Positions 1-10,819 are shown, counted from the stretch's first letter. The stretch is 64,000 nucleotides of DNA from Saturnia japonica (GCA_033032175.1 CM065325.1:6538930-6602929); one strand, 5' to 3'. Numbers and translations are program-made. The notes: generated by a model not told the origin, from the letters alone.

Positions 1-924
1 TAATAATACGGTTCATAGCTCTTGTGTCTTGCACAAAATAAACATAGGCAAAAAGGCAACTGTCTAGTCAGCTAGAACAGCGAAACTAAATACTAAAATA
101 CTAATTTGTACTCTCCTTTTGACCTTATTCTGACTTGAACTAGAATCCACTTTAGTTTTCTCTATGTCTCCTTGATACTAGAAAAAAAACATACATATTT
201 ATATGATGTTCATAGTACGGACACAATTACAAACACGAAATTACAATAAATTGGAGCATCACTAGTATTATTCATAATATTGAAATGTTGTCAAACAAAT
301 GCCACAGTCAACATCGAATAGAACCTCAGCAGGTTCAGCATAATATGCTACAGCAAATTATCACAATGATGATTTTCAACCAGGACTACACTAAATACTA
401 ATTAATGCTCCAGATTAGATTATATCGACCCAGAAAGATTTAAAGAATATATATACAGTGAATAAAAAAATTAGTCTAAAAACTAAAACCCGACTACGGA
501 ATATCGCTCTCTAAAAAGTAAGAATCAAGAAAATATTGTCCGAAATTATTGATCATGTAATAAGTAAATAACTTATATATTTAAATTTAACACATGGATA
601 TAGTAATATTCAGAGCATAGCCGTGGTCGTCATTGCTGTTGGTTTATACTTACCATCAGGTACAGTGCCGTAACTTTGCTGTGTTTACTATATAACAAAT
701 TGGAAGTTATCTAAATCCAAACTAACACAAGCGAATAGAAGCATGTTTGAGCTTGCAGGATAAATATGAGAAAAAAACAGGTGAAATAGGCTTTATTGAA
801 TTAGATCAATGAAATTTACACAGTACGGCAGCTTTTCTTCAAAACTACGGAACAGTTTGAAAATCAATGCTAAATAAACTATCAAACAACCTATGAAACT
901 TTATAAATAAACTATAAAACAACT
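1..924. other. AT-rich non-coding stretch, nothing recognised
   Basis: I see no coding pattern, RNA gene or clear repeat end in this stretch. It holds only short A/T runs and stops in all frames. Confidence 0.5.
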
Positions 925-1060
925 TATAAAACTTTGGCAATAATAATAATGTTGGTGAATGGATATGGGAGTAGAGGAAGACCGAAGAAGATAGGTATGG
1001 ATGGATTGTCTGAAGAATGGTATTTCTTTAAAAGTTGTGAATATTTGGTAAAGTAGTGTG
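925..1060 (+). pseudogene. LINE reverse transcriptase C-terminal tail relic
   Basis: Reading from about 968 in one frame gives the motif GRPKK, then a short linker, then KSCEYLVK and a stop near 1056. This matches in layout the LINE tail at 26510-26700 (GRPKKLWMDYV, then RCEYSDDI and a stop). In RTE-like LINEs the ORF ends with such a WYGHV...GRPKK...W block, so this looks like a 5'-truncated and decayed copy of the same family. Only about 30 codons are recognisable and the left boundary is uncertain. Confidence 0.45.
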
Positions 1061-1204
1061 AAGAATAATATGGTGACACAATTTCACTCACCGCCATTTA
1101 ATTGCAAAGTAAGTAAAACTTGTATTATGCTAACTAAACAACAGATATAAAAACATGTTTATAGTAATATAACTCCTAGGCACAAAAAGCAGTCAATAAG
1201 ATAT

Positions 1205-1280
1205 ATTATGCTCATCACACAAAAAACACTTATGAGCAGGGATCGAACCCGCGACCACTCGGCTCAATAGTAGAGGCTAC
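1205..1280 (-). repeat. tRNA-derived SINE head relic
   Basis: On the minus strand a pol III B-box-like GGTTCGATCCC lies at 1249-1239, preceded by GAGCCGAGTGGTCGCG. It is followed by a T-rich unique part ending in TGTGTGATGAGC. This is the usual composition of a tRNA-derived SINE head. The A box is poor and I see no target duplication, so this is a fragment. Confidence 0.45.
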
Positions 1281-2740
1281 TACTACTACAACACACATTA
1301 ATCAGCTAGAAATAGGACCAATAATCATACGTATTCCATAAACCCGTATCTATTCGAACCGAAAAACCTTAGGTTTCAAGAGAAAGGGCTGTCACTACTA
1401 TGCTACGAAACTTGTTGATATGGCAATATCTTATTCGTCTCAATGGCTAAAACCCCACGTCCACAATTTGCGTCTGAATGACGTCATGACGCGAAACTAC
1501 GGCGACACCCGGCAGGGTCGTACTTCCACTAGATAGTTCGCAATGCAAGTAGGTAATTGTAAATTTTTAGTACCTGGAAGGATATTACAAAAACGTAAGC
1601 AAGTTCAATACTGCTAAAGTCCCAAAATTAAATGTCAGACAGCATATGAGAAGCATGACAGATTTTTACTCTTTACTTTATATTTAATACCATAATCAAA
1701 CATTTTAATTAGAATTTGACTCTTTTTTTAGATCCCGGATCTAGAGCATTTCTAAGCCTAGAATGATAAGCAGCATCAAGATCATCATCATCAGCATCAA
1801 CATCAAGATATTTTGGTTTAATAAAATATTAGGTGATACGTCGACTGATGAGGCGCAAGTGTGTTCATGTCAATTGCATTTAACAGAATAAACATTAATC
1901 TTATTTGTGCTACGATGCGAGTATACTCTATAGGGTCTATAGGTTATGCTACGATGGGGTTGCCATATGCGAATTGTCCAAAAGCCTCTAAAATAAAAAA
2001 ATAGGCAGTCATGGGGACTGCCAATAGAAGTGAAAACTTAAAACTTTGGAATTACTGTTTTTTAAAGTATGAAGTATGAAATAATTAAAGTTTCATAATT
2101 TTTATATTCAACTTATTAACGTTAATCTTGTTTTTCACATCTCCGAAAACACTTCGAGCAATAATTAACTTAGATTAGTTGTGTAGTCCATCGGTAATAT
2201 TCTGTTACACTCAAACTTTGGCTCGCCCAAGTACGATTTTGTGACTCCTTTAATTTTCATCGTACATTGCCTGTTTGGAAGAGAATTAACTTTTAGTCGT
2301 CCAAGTATAAAGGTAATGTACAATGTACAATCAATACAACACGTCATATTTATAGTTACAGATACAATGTTACATATCAGTGTCTGTGAGGTGAGGTTCT
2401 CCGTTAGGAGTAATAGTGTTCTGTGGGCGAGGTGACGCGAACTCATAAGATTTACCACATACATAAAGCGCACAGAGTGCATATATGTACTTATAAGTTT
2501 TCACTTCAAAAAACAACCGATCTAGGATGAATTCTGAATGTATGGGAAATCGATAAAACATTTCGTTTTCATTCACTCACGTTTCCGCTAGAAGCGCTGC
2601 TAGTTTGTGTGTGAAAGATAACTAATGATTTGATCTCGTTAGAAACTATAGAAATTATGTTAGACTCCCAGGTGAGATTGTGGTTAATGACTAATACTAA
2701 CTTATACAATATATAATATACAAAATAATTAAGAATATAT
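1281..2740. other. Non-coding stretch with a small GC-richer patch
   Basis: No gene is visible. Between about 1440 and 1550 the base composition is more GC-rich and contains the palindrome TGACGTCA at 1479-1486, a CRE-like core that could equally be chance. An ATC-rich simple repeat lies at 1770-1810. The overlapping short frames near 2165-2576 show no protein-like pattern. Confidence 0.4.
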
Positions 2741-2746
2741 GAGTAA

Positions 2747-3330
2747 CTAGCTGTGCCCCACAATTTCACCGCAACGTCACCGCACCCGTCTCTATTATAA
2801 TTGTTCTTCCCGCAAGTACACATTATTTTTATTTTTCATAATCTTCTAAACTATGTGTTAAAATAACATGCTATAAAGAGCAAAATTTAACTTCATAAAA
2901 TTTTCTTTATGATGAAGTTACTTTTGTTTGTAAGGATTAAAATATGCCATGTCTAAAAATAATATTCATAGATCACTTTTTAATATTTAACAATTGTTTG
3001 TCACAAAATATCTTATTGTGGCTTATGTATGAGACAGGCGTATGCTACTACGAACTTTTTTTTAGATATACTAAAGATCAACATTTTTGTAGAACATAGT
3101 ATTTACGTGTCATTAACCATTACACCAACGCACGGAAATAAAGCAGTTCGGGGGGCTTCCATCTACGACTTACTTAACCAAAATCAATGTTTAAGGTTAG
3201 CTGAGAGTTGTAGTCTAATGTCAGCCTGTTCTTTTCCTCGTGAGTTGGCTATCATATACAAAAAGAACTTTTCCAATCCGACTGGTAGTGCCAGATATTA
3301 GCGTGTTTAAACAAATAAACAATCAAAAAA
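2747..3330 (+). repeat. Helitron-like repeat, family A, copy 1
   Basis: The copy begins with CTAG preceded by A (2746-2750), then TGTGCCCCACAATTTCACCG. It runs to a TTAGCG...TTTAAACAAATAAA end. It aligns by eye along nearly its whole length with 46224-46860, sharing blocks such as AGAGCAAAATTTAACTTC and TTTAGATATACTAA. Inverted copies lie at 7453-8071 and 62586-63094. The CTAG terminus, A/T target and absence of coding capacity fit a non-autonomous Helitron. Confidence 0.6.
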
Positions 3331-3483
3331 GTCTTCCGTTTTGTTATATTAAATACATATAGATGTGTTTACAGCCAAAGTATAATATAAAAACTGAGAT
3401 ACTAAAAATTCATCTATTAGAACAAATGTATACAACCAGACAGAAAAAAATATCGTAAGAAAAGTATAATGAAATCATCTATA

Positions 3484-3596
3484 TTAATTATTAGCTTCTG
3501 TGTGCCAAATTTCATCCAAATCTGTTCAGCCCGTTTTTGCGTGATTGAGAAGCAAACATTCAAACATACAAATATAATTTTATTTATATAGTAAGA
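3484..3596 (-). repeat. Helitron-like repeat, family E, 5' end fragment
   Basis: On the minus strand this reads TCTTACTATATAAATAAAAT, then a TTTGTATGTTTG block and AATCACGCAAAAACGGGCTG. That is the same order as the copies starting at 10820, 10984 and 12822. The terminal TC follows an A. The 3' part is missing. Confidence 0.5.
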
Positions 3597-4074
3597 TATT
3601 TTTCACTGCGATTTATGATCGGTTTTTGTAGAGATATTGTAAATATTCGTGTATACAATTCACTAGCAACTGCCCGTGACTTCCTACGCATAAATTACAA
3701 TATAAAATCTTTAGAGTAGAATAATACATTTCTTCCTGGTGCACTTCAGAAATTTGATGTTTAAAAAAAATAAAATACGTATCATAGATGTAGTATAATA
3801 TAATAAAAACGTAACTAATCGAAAGTAAACTAACTAAGTAAAGTAACCAGAAAAACTAAACTAAACATAGAAGATATATGAAGCCTTTATCAACACAGCA
3901 GAACCTAAAACAGTGATTGCTAGAATTTTTGTCTGTTTGTCTGTATTTCAAAAATGTATTATTATAAACTGTTGTCGTTATTTTGCTGTTGGGTAATAAT
4001 TTACTGTTAGTATTTTAATTGTTATATGACACCATAGAAAATGACAGCATAATGAAATGAATAATCCATACCTA
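3597..4074. other. AT-rich non-coding stretch
   Basis: Apart from a short block near 3663 (CTAGCAACTGCCCGTGACTT) that resembles the CTAG ends of the Helitron-like families, nothing is recognisable here. Confidence 0.4.
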
Positions 4075-4658
4075 CTAATATTACAAATGCGAAAGTAATT
4101 CTGTCTGTGTCCCGTCTGTTGCATTTTCGTGCCTAGACAGCTGAACCAATAAAGAAGAATTTTGGTTGAGAAAGGATGTGTCCTTTTGATGCTACTTTTG
4201 GAAATAAAATTGGAAGGGGTGAAATGGGAGGAGTGAAAGTTCGTATGAAGAACCCAATTTTGATGAATTTTAGTATAGAGATATGTTGGACTTTGGAGAA
4301 AGCTACCTTATCTGGTGAAAATAAAACTTTAATGGGTGAAATAGGGGGTGAAGGTTTGTACGGAGAACCCATCAAACCAATTTTGATGAATAGAGATATA
4401 TTGGACCTTGGAGACGGACATAGGTACCTTATGGCGGAAAGATAAAACACGAAGGGGTCAAATAGGGGATGAAATTTGGTATGAAGAATCCACTATTTCT
4501 CAATTTAGGGATATGAAAATTAATATTTCTGCTTTTAGGATGAAATAAAAGGGTTTCGCGTTTATGAAAAATTAATCCGCAAGGTGGTACAAATAAGGGA
4601 TAATTTACAATACCATACACATAGAGTGATAAATCCATCTATGATTTTTTTGTGTATT
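4075..4658 (+). repeat. Helitron-like repeat with internal duplication
   Basis: It starts TC after an A, with CTACTAATATTACAAATGCG, the usual start of family E. The interior holds two diverged copies of a roughly 130-bp unit: AAGAACCCAATTTTGATGAA at about 4249 and GAGAACCCATCAAACCAATT at about 4364, each followed by a block reading TTGGAC(T/C)TTGGAGA. The short open frames here come from the repeat and are not genes. The right end runs into the Jockey insertion site. Confidence 0.45.
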
Positions 4659-4670
4659 TAGAAATCAGTT
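4659..4670. repeat. Target-site duplication, left copy (Jockey)
   Basis: TAGAAATCAGTT here is repeated exactly at 7218-7229. It lies directly next to the poly(T) tract, which is the poly(A) tail of the minus-strand element. Confidence 0.85.
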
Positions 4671-7217
4671 TTTTTTTTATTTTTTTTTTTTTTTATTTTT
4701 TTATTTTTTTTTTTTTTTATTTTTTTTTTTTTTTTGAACTGACTACACTGTTAGCCTTAGGGGCCCTAAAGCCGCTGCGGCTTTTACAGCTTCACCGGAC
4801 TTGGGGGCGAGCGCAGAGGGCACTCAGCCGCGAAAGTTTTGTGGACGACTCGCACGAGGGTGCCAAAGTGGCTGGACCTCGGCTCGGGCGGTCGTCGCGT
4901 TCGCAAATAGGTCGCGATCTATTCGAATCCCTACACCTACGATTCGAGCTAACTAAATATACACATAGGCACGTTCCCTTCCTCCTGGGAGGAAGGAAGG
5001 AACCGTGCGTATGTGTATTCAATAATCGGAATGTTTCTACACTAACTAGCGCTAACTAACTAGCGTAAAAAAAGAAAAAAAAAAAGGTCCCTCACAGAAC
5101 CTATGTACCTGTGTGGTGTGCACGTGTGTATGTTCATACGTGTGTAGTGTTGTATGTAGGTAGCTAAGTGATGCACGTACAGTGTCACTTGTATCGCGCG
5201 GGCGGTTGCCTGACCCAAGGGTTTCACACCGAGGAACGGACCTAGGCTTGGGTTACCGCTAGAGAGGGTGGACGTGACGGGTGTGCTGGAGCGAAATTGA
5301 CCGCCCGCCCTCTGCGGAGAGAACGGTGGTTACGCGGGCGTGGGCGCTGGCACGCTCTGTTTGGAGAGACGGATGTGTAATATTTATTCGAATTTTCGAT
5401 GTGATCGTCGGGATCAATAAAAATATTGCGCGGCCGGCGTTTGCACCGGATGTCCGTGGGTGCCGGAACATAAGTGGCGGCTGTTTTTATTAACGGATTC
5501 GCGTGGTTCGACGCGGTGTCGAAATACGAACGGGAGAGCTGTTTAACGTAGGCATGTATCGAAGGAAGCTCCATATCTCTATGGAGATCTACGCTTCGAA
5601 CATACCACGGGGCCCCGGTGAGACGATAGAGGAACCTATTCTGTATCGATTGTAACCGTTTGAAACTCGACTCGGACATATGTGCGAACACGGCGCAACT
5701 GTATGTCAAAATTGGTCGAATACACGTCTTGTAGAGCGTGAGCTTATGTCGCGTGGACATTTTACTCACCGAACACAACAGAGGATGCAACCGGCCCAGG
5801 ACCCACGCGGCCCTGTTCCTAACCTTACGGATGTGGGGTCTAAAAGAGAGCCTACTATCTAGGGTTACCCCTAGATATTTGGTCTCTCTTACATACGGAA
5901 TCGGATTATCGTAGAGCTTAACAGGTTTAAGCTTCCACGGTATCTGTGACGAATCCGCATCGAAGAGCATCGCGGCGCTCTTCGAGGGATTAACGGCTAC
6001 ACGCCACTCGTTAAACCACTTCCCGAGAGTGGTCACGGAGCGTTGGACTTTGTGTCTGAGGTGGGATCTATTCCTATCTGAGGCATATAAGACTGTATCG
6101 TCAGCGTATAGCCCTACCTCGACCTCCGGGAGTCGAGGTAGGTCACTGACGTACAGGTTAAATAGGCTAGGAGCCAGGATCGAACCTTGGGGAACGCCTG
6201 AGCGTATTGGACGGGGCGTGGACAATTCACCTTCCACTCTATAGCGAAAGGTGCGATCTGTTAGATAGTCGCGAATTATTTTAATTAGCCTATCGGGGAC
6301 TTCAAAGTGATACAACTTGTAGATCAATCCCTCGTGCCAGACCTTATCGAAGGCCTTGGCAACGTCGAAAAAGACCGCAAGTGTACGGCGGGGTTTATAT
6401 AATTCAGCAAAATTAAATGCAACGTGCTCCGTGAGGCGGTGCACTTGATGAGTGCAAGAATATCTAGCACGGAAACCGAATTGCTCAGGCGGATAGAGGT
6501 CTTTCTCCTCTATTACTGACTTGAGACGGTTCAGAAGGATCCGCTCGTACATTTTCCCTAAAGTATTTAGGAGACTGATCGGGCGATAGCTGTCGGGAAG
6601 CGACGCGCTCTTGCCGGGCTTACGGATACCTATGACTATGGCCTTTTTCCAGGCGGCTGGAAAATGGCAGTGGGCTATGGCTACATTGAAGATGCAGACC
6701 AAAAGAGCTATGAGGCGATCGGGAAGAAGTCTAAGTACTTCATTCCTGATCCCGTCGGGACCTGGTGCTTTTCTAAGCTTAAGGCTTTTTATAATGGAAA
6801 GAACCTCCTCAGACGTGACTGGGGACAGGGAGTCTGTCGCGGGGAGCTTATCCAGCTCCCGCACGCATCCATCGATACCCTCGACCCGGTCGGTATTTGC
6901 ATCGACACTGTTCGGAGAGCACTGGCTCTCCAAACAAGTGGCGAGGCACTCCGCCTTGTCGCTGCTATCGAAGGCGAGCGGTATACCGGGACCCCTCTCG
7001 AGGGGGGGCATAAGATAAGAAGCCTCTATTTTGAGGCTGTGAGCTAATTTCCAGTAAGCCAGATGCGACGGCCTTAGCCCTTCGACGAGGGCGTCCCATC
7101 TGTGACTTCTGAGTTCTAATATACGGGCTCTAACCGATCTTTGAAGTGCGCGTAAACATGCGCGGTTTTCCTCGGTCGGATAGTGGTCGTGCGCACGAGT
7201 CGCCGCGTTCTTTTCCG
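4671..7217 (-). mobile_element. Jockey-clade LINE, 5'-truncated insertion
   Basis: This is a 2.5-kb non-LTR retrotransposon insertion. It has a 65-nt A-rich tail (T-rich on the plus strand, 4671-4735), a GC-rich 3' UTR of about 500 nt (4736-5241), and an open ORF2 fragment up to the truncation point at 7217. A perfect 12-bp duplication flanks it. ORF1 and the endonuclease domain are absent, as expected when reverse transcription stops early. The GC-rich element stands out from its AT-rich surroundings. The open frame and perfect duplication suggest a recent insertion. Confidence 0.9.
5242..7215 (-). CDS. Jockey-clade reverse transcriptase, N-terminally truncated
   Basis: This is the reverse transcriptase part of a LINE ORF2, which copies element RNA into DNA at a nicked target. 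The frame is open from the truncation point to a stop at 5242-5244, giving 657 codons. The first ATG is at 7011, but 68 upstream codons are also open and protein-like, so there is no true start. Counting from that Met, visible motifs are KAPGPDGI (about 81), SYRPISLLN (about 141), FFDVAKAFD (about 214), SGVPQGS (271) and the catalytic YADD (302-305), followed by a thumb-like region and a basic tail. The apurinic-type endonuclease normally found upstream is missing. Clade assignment rests on the motif wording (AKAFDKVWH, SGVPQGSILAP). It is not expected to be expressed as a functional protein. Confidence 0.88.
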   Translation of the reverse strand, partial: EKNAATRAHDHYPTEENRACLRALQRSVRARILELRSHRWDALVEGLRPSHLAYWKLAHSLKIEASYLMPPLERGPGIPLAFDSSDKAECLATCLESQCSPNSVDANTDRVEGIDGCVRELDKLPATDSLSPVTSEEVLSIIKSLKLRKAPGPDGIRNEVLRLLPDRLIALLVCIFNVAIAHCHFPAAWKKAIVIGIRKPGKSASLPDSYRPISLLNTLGKMYERILLNRLKSVIEEKDLYPPEQFGFRARYSCTHQVHRLTEHVAFNFAELYKPRRTLAVFFDVAKAFDKVWHEGLIYKLYHFEVPDRLIKIIRDYLTDRTFRYRVEGELSTPRPIRSGVPQGSILAPSLFNLYVSDLPRLPEVEVGLYADDTVLYASDRNRSHLRHKVQRSVTTLGKWFNEWRVAVNPSKSAAMLFDADSSQIPWKLKPVKLYDNPIPYVRETKYLGVTLDSRLSFRPHIRKVRNRAAWVLGRLHPLLCSVSKMSTRHKLTLYKTCIRPILTYSCAVFAHMSESSFKRLQSIQNRFLYRLTGAPWYVRSVDLHRDMELPSIHAYVKQLSRSYFDTASNHANPLIKTAATYVPAPTDIRCKRRPRNIFIDPDDHIENSNKYYTSVSPNRACQRPRPRNHRSLRRGRAVNFAPAHPSRPPSLAVTQA

Positions 7218-7229
7218 TAGAAATCAGTT
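7218..7229. repeat. Target-site duplication, right copy (Jockey)
   Basis: TAGAAATCAGTT matches 4659-4670 exactly and marks the 5' truncation point of the minus-strand LINE. Confidence 0.85.
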
Positions 7230-7245
7230 AGTGTTTATGCAGTTA

Positions 7246-7455
7246 TATAGAGGGGTGGTAGGGATCGCGACCATCATATATATAATAATAAACCCATGTA
7301 TAATTTTCTTTTGGTATGTCGTGTTCCGAGATCATTCATTTTATACACAGTAATATAACGGGGTGATAGGGATCGCGACCACAATACACATAGTGATAAA
7401 CACATGTATGATTTGCTTTTGGTATATCGTGTTCCGAGATCAGTCTGTGTATTTC
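7246..7455. repeat. Two-unit tandem repeat, period 108 bp
   Basis: AGGGATCGCGACC occurs at 7260 and again at 7368. Each is followed by similar text ending CTTTTGGTATxTCGTGTTCC and GAGATCA. A third, shorter match (GTCCGAGATCAGTCTGTGTA) lies at 11066, so the unit belongs to an interspersed repeat that was locally duplicated. Confidence 0.7.
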
Positions 7456-8071
7456 CATACTATATATGCTAATATAATAAAGCGGAAGAGTTTTTTTGTT
7501 TGTTTGTTTAAACCCGCTAATCTCTGGAACTACCCTAGTCGGATTCTATCTTTTTGTATATGATAACCAGACTCACGACGAATAGTATCTAACATTAAGC
7601 TACATCTCTCAGCAATCCTTAAATATTGAATCTTGTTAAGTCGGAGGTGGAAGCCCTTTCGAGCTGCTTTATCCGCATGTTGGCAACACCAACAGAGAAT
7701 TATTGGTATGGTAACACGGCTTTGTCGGTTGCTGAGATACAGATTGTTTTACACAATGTAATCTTGATTTAAGTGATTTTTAAATATAAAGTCAGTTTTA
7801 TTCACACAGTGTTTTAGCTTATTTGATTCAATCATCGTACCACGTAACTCTCCCAACACCGCTTGCGCTGTCGTAATGGTTCAGATACGTAAATACAATT
7901 TGCTTCAAAAATACTGATCATTAATATATATAAAAAAAGTTCGCGATAGCATATCTCCTACACGTAAGCCTCAAAAAGCTATTTTGTAAGAAACAACTCA
8001 AAAATACTTAATTTAATGTAGGCCTTATGTAACTTGTGAATGTCTAAACACTATCACCGGTTCGCAACTAG
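7453..8071 (-). repeat. Helitron-like repeat, family A, inverted copy with insertion
   Basis: The plus strand reads AATATAATAAAGCGGAAGAG, a TTTG run, then GCTAATCTCTGGAACTACC. This is the reverse of the 2747 and 46224 copies. The middle is interrupted at about 7705-7860 by unrelated AT-rich sequence, after which family A resumes (AGTTCGCGATAGCATATCTC near 7940). The CTAG at 8068 is a plausible terminus. Confidence 0.5.
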
Positions 8072-9139
8072 AAAATAAAATAAAATAATATAAATACAAT
8101 AAATTATAAAACATAATATACACATATGATTACGAGTATAAAATTAACATGGAAAAAGAGAAGTCTTATTTCTGTGAATATTAAGTATAACAAAAAGTGG
8201 AGTTTATTTATTAAATTCATGTCTTAATTTTATTTAAGTGAACTTATCACTTATTAACTTAACTTTAAATATAACTGATATATTGTCACCACACACACAC
8301 AATATAATTTTTACCTAATTAAACAACAAAGAACTCCTAGATATGCTTAGTATATCAATCATAAACTTTTGAACAAAGGCGATCAGCTTTGAGTCAAGTC
8401 ACAGTAGGTGACGCGGCGCGCTCCGCGATTGCTTGTATCTTGTCGAAAATCATTCTTTATTTTGGTACGTTTCCCGCCAAATAACAATACGCATGAAAAC
8501 ACGTGAACTTTCACGCGTAGTCGTAGAGAATATATTATAGCAACGTTCGCGTGATGCCTGATGCAGTTTTCGCCGAACCGCGCGACGCGACGCGATATCG
8601 CTTGTAAACCGACTGCATACACCTTCAACAAAATATGAAAGCGGTCGGCTGCACGACGAAACGATATAAAATCTACAAACGTTAGGAATTTTAACTGGTT
8701 CTATTCTTTCATTCTTTCGATTTCTATTCTTGAGAATAACTTTTGATAATACCAATAAAACATGTTTTTTTTTTCCAACACATAGTCCAAAACTCAGACC
8801 GCCTTATCGGCTTTTAAGGAGTACAGAATACAAAACACTATCAGAAAATTTGCTTATCATATAGCCCGCAAGTGGATGTCTCTAAACTAGGAAAGCGGAT
8901 TTGACATTATTCAACTTTAGAAAAAAATAAGTTTAAGCGTTTGCGCCTGATGCGAAGCCAAGACTAGGGCTGTCATCACCAAAATTATTGACGCCGGATA
9001 ATAACTAGAAAATCACCAGGCATTTGGATGAAATAAAGTTTTTCCCCTTACCTACAATAAAACACAAATCTTGATATCATAAATCTTAATTTTATATTGA
9101 AATAGCTTGTTTCATTACTATAGACAGAAGTCTATACTA
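8072..9139. other. Non-coding stretch with CpG-rich segment
   Basis: Between about 8395 and 8680 the sequence is CpG-rich (GACGCGGCGCGCTCCGCG, and later CGCGCGACGCGACGCGAT). A 101-codon minus frame crosses it (8755-8450), but its Arg/Ser-rich wording looks like a composition effect and I do not call a gene. The segment could be a promoter or an unannotated first exon. The rest is AT-rich with nothing recognisable. Confidence 0.35.
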
Positions 9140-9319
9140 ATAGTATAAAGCTGAAGAAACAATTATATATATATATATATTTTTCTTTTTTGTTAAATTT
9201 GAACTCACTGATATCTGAAACTATCAGTTAGATTTGAAAAAATACTTTTGCTCTTTATGGCCTGTTTATTGAGGAAGATCATAGAGTATGTAACTTCACG
9301 CTAGAACTCTATGGAGCGG
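9140..9319 (-). repeat. Helitron-like family A fragment
   Basis: AGTATAAAGCTGAAGAAACA, an AT microsatellite (9162-9180) and a TTTGAACTCACTGATATCTG block match the T-rich end of the inverted family A copies at 44050 and 62586. The copy is truncated. Confidence 0.4.
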
Positions 9320-9565
9320 AGGAGTAACCATGATAGTAGCATGCTAAGTCTAGTGGGAGGTCTGACTTTCAAGTACAGCTTCTGGAACGCACCTATAGGT
9401 GCTTTGTGATAAATTTTCAACTTGAAGGTGGTGCTAATCAGGCGGGTTTCAGATAATGCGCTACCGCCATACTATGATTTCACCATGATGTTTTGTTCAC
9501 CGAAAGCTCAGACTCATTGCAAGGATTCGTACACGCTACCATTAAGCAAACATTGCTTCAAAAGT
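9320..9565 (-). repeat. SINE-like repeat, copy 1
   Basis: It shares order and wording with 23175-23475: CTAGTGGGAGGTCTGACT against CTAGTGGTGGGCTGGCTC, then ACGCACCTATAGGTGCTTTG, then GAAAGCTCAGACTCATTGCA, then CTACCATTAAGC. On the minus strand the tRNA-like head has lost most of its B box, so this is the more decayed copy. Confidence 0.5.
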
Positions 9566-10219
9566 ACATGACTTTGTTGAAAAACTGCATACGTCTCGCG
9601 AGCGTTTCTTGCATTCATTAGTTATGTGACGTAGTCAGATCATTACAACCAAACCATAGAATTTTCCAGCAGCAGAAACCAAACACGCTACTTAAAAACA
9701 GTGTTCCCAACCTGAAGCGCGACAGTTATCGGACCAGCAACGTAGAATTATCGTAGTTATCAAAATAATGTCATCTTAAGGTCGCTGGTGAACAAAGTTA
9801 GCGAATGCCACAAGCCTCGGTGTGACCTTTTTTTAGCTCCCTTATTCCGTCCACTACCCCGTAAGACCATTTTCATGAATTTTCAAAATACCATACGATA
9901 ACAATGTGCTATTGCAATTATCGTACGGATGTGAACCCTGCTTAAAAACATAATTTGAGATTGTGATTTGAAACAATATTCGGGCCGGTAGTGTGTGACC
10001 TAAATATGAAGTTCACCTGCTCATGGTACATTGTACTAACAGGTGCACCTGCAATAACCAAATTAGTGGTGTTCTATCCGCGCCACCTGGAAACTCAGTT
10101 CCCGTTAGATCCAAACCAAATCGTATCGTTATTTACTGAATCTCCATCAATCAAGCTCGAAGTACTGAATAGAACATTCCATTGAACTATTCCATCAAAT
10201 AACTAATATTTACTATTGA
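9566..10219. other. Non-coding stretch, nothing recognised
   Basis: I see no gene or repeat end that I can name. A 64-codon plus frame at 9991-10185 has no recognisable motif. Confidence 0.4.
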
Positions 10220-10278
10220 TCTATATAAATACTTTAACATTCTGTAGTTCACGCAATCGGAGTCACAGGCACAGCTAG
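10220..10278 (+). repeat. 59-bp terminus-only Helitron-like derivative (family B)
   Basis: It begins TCTATATAAATAC after an A (10219) and ends ACAGGCACAGCTAG before a T (10279). These are the two termini of the 528-bp family B copy at 20707-21234, joined with the whole interior missing. CATTCTGTAGT and the GCCACAGGCAC-like 3' block are both present. Confidence 0.6.
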
Positions 10279-10480
10279 TAATTTATAAAATTGAAGTGTC
10301 TGTTTGTAATCTTAACAACACAACAACAACAACAACAGCGTTTTACTAAATACACATGAAACTGTTTACGGTCCCTAAAAAAAACACCAAGTTTTAAAAT
10401 TTTTGTCTCTCTCTCCGTTTTGAAATTATTTTTGTTTTGTTACGCCAAAGTACTGTTAAATTATACGAGTGTAAGTACAC
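10279..10480 (+). repeat. Helitron-like family B, 5' part
   Basis: TATAAAATTGAAGTGTCTG, then TTTGTAATCTTAACA, an AAC microsatellite (10318-10339) and TTTTACTAAATACACATGAA follow the 5' half of family B. The copy stops near the CTCTCTCTCCGTTTTG block. Confidence 0.5.
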
Positions 10481-10819
10481 ACATTTTTATAGTTAATTTT
10501 ACTTATGTCCCCTCAGGTTTAGTCTATAATACTTATTAAAAAAATCTCCACTTGAGATGAAGGAAAGTTAATAAGACTTTCTACGTAAAAAAAGCCATAA
10601 AAAACTCAACAATACGGTCAAATGTATGTTTGGCCAGTATATCGGTATTTACATTTGTTTTATTGTGTGACAATAGGTATTTAGGTACCTACTAATTACA
10701 TAGTCGTTGTGTAAAATGAGGAGCTATGTGACATGGCATCACGTACGTGCAACATGAGGACGAGAGAACGTTGTCGGCACTCAGCGTCAACTACTCGACA
10801 ATTGTAATCAGCACAATAA
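10481..10819. other. Non-coding stretch, nothing recognised
   Basis: AT-rich, with no coding pattern or named repeat. Confidence 0.4.

Noticed and set aside
4133..4450. Overlapping ORFs on both strands
   Set aside because: Both lie in a Helitron-like repeat with internal duplications and show no protein motif.
4652..5059. Plus-strand ORF with a poly-Phe start
   Set aside because: It reads the complement of the Jockey poly(A) tail and 3' UTR.
8450..8755. Arg-rich minus-strand gene
   Set aside because: The frame crosses a CpG-rich patch that produces Arg/Ser codons; there is no motif, splice site or conserved block.
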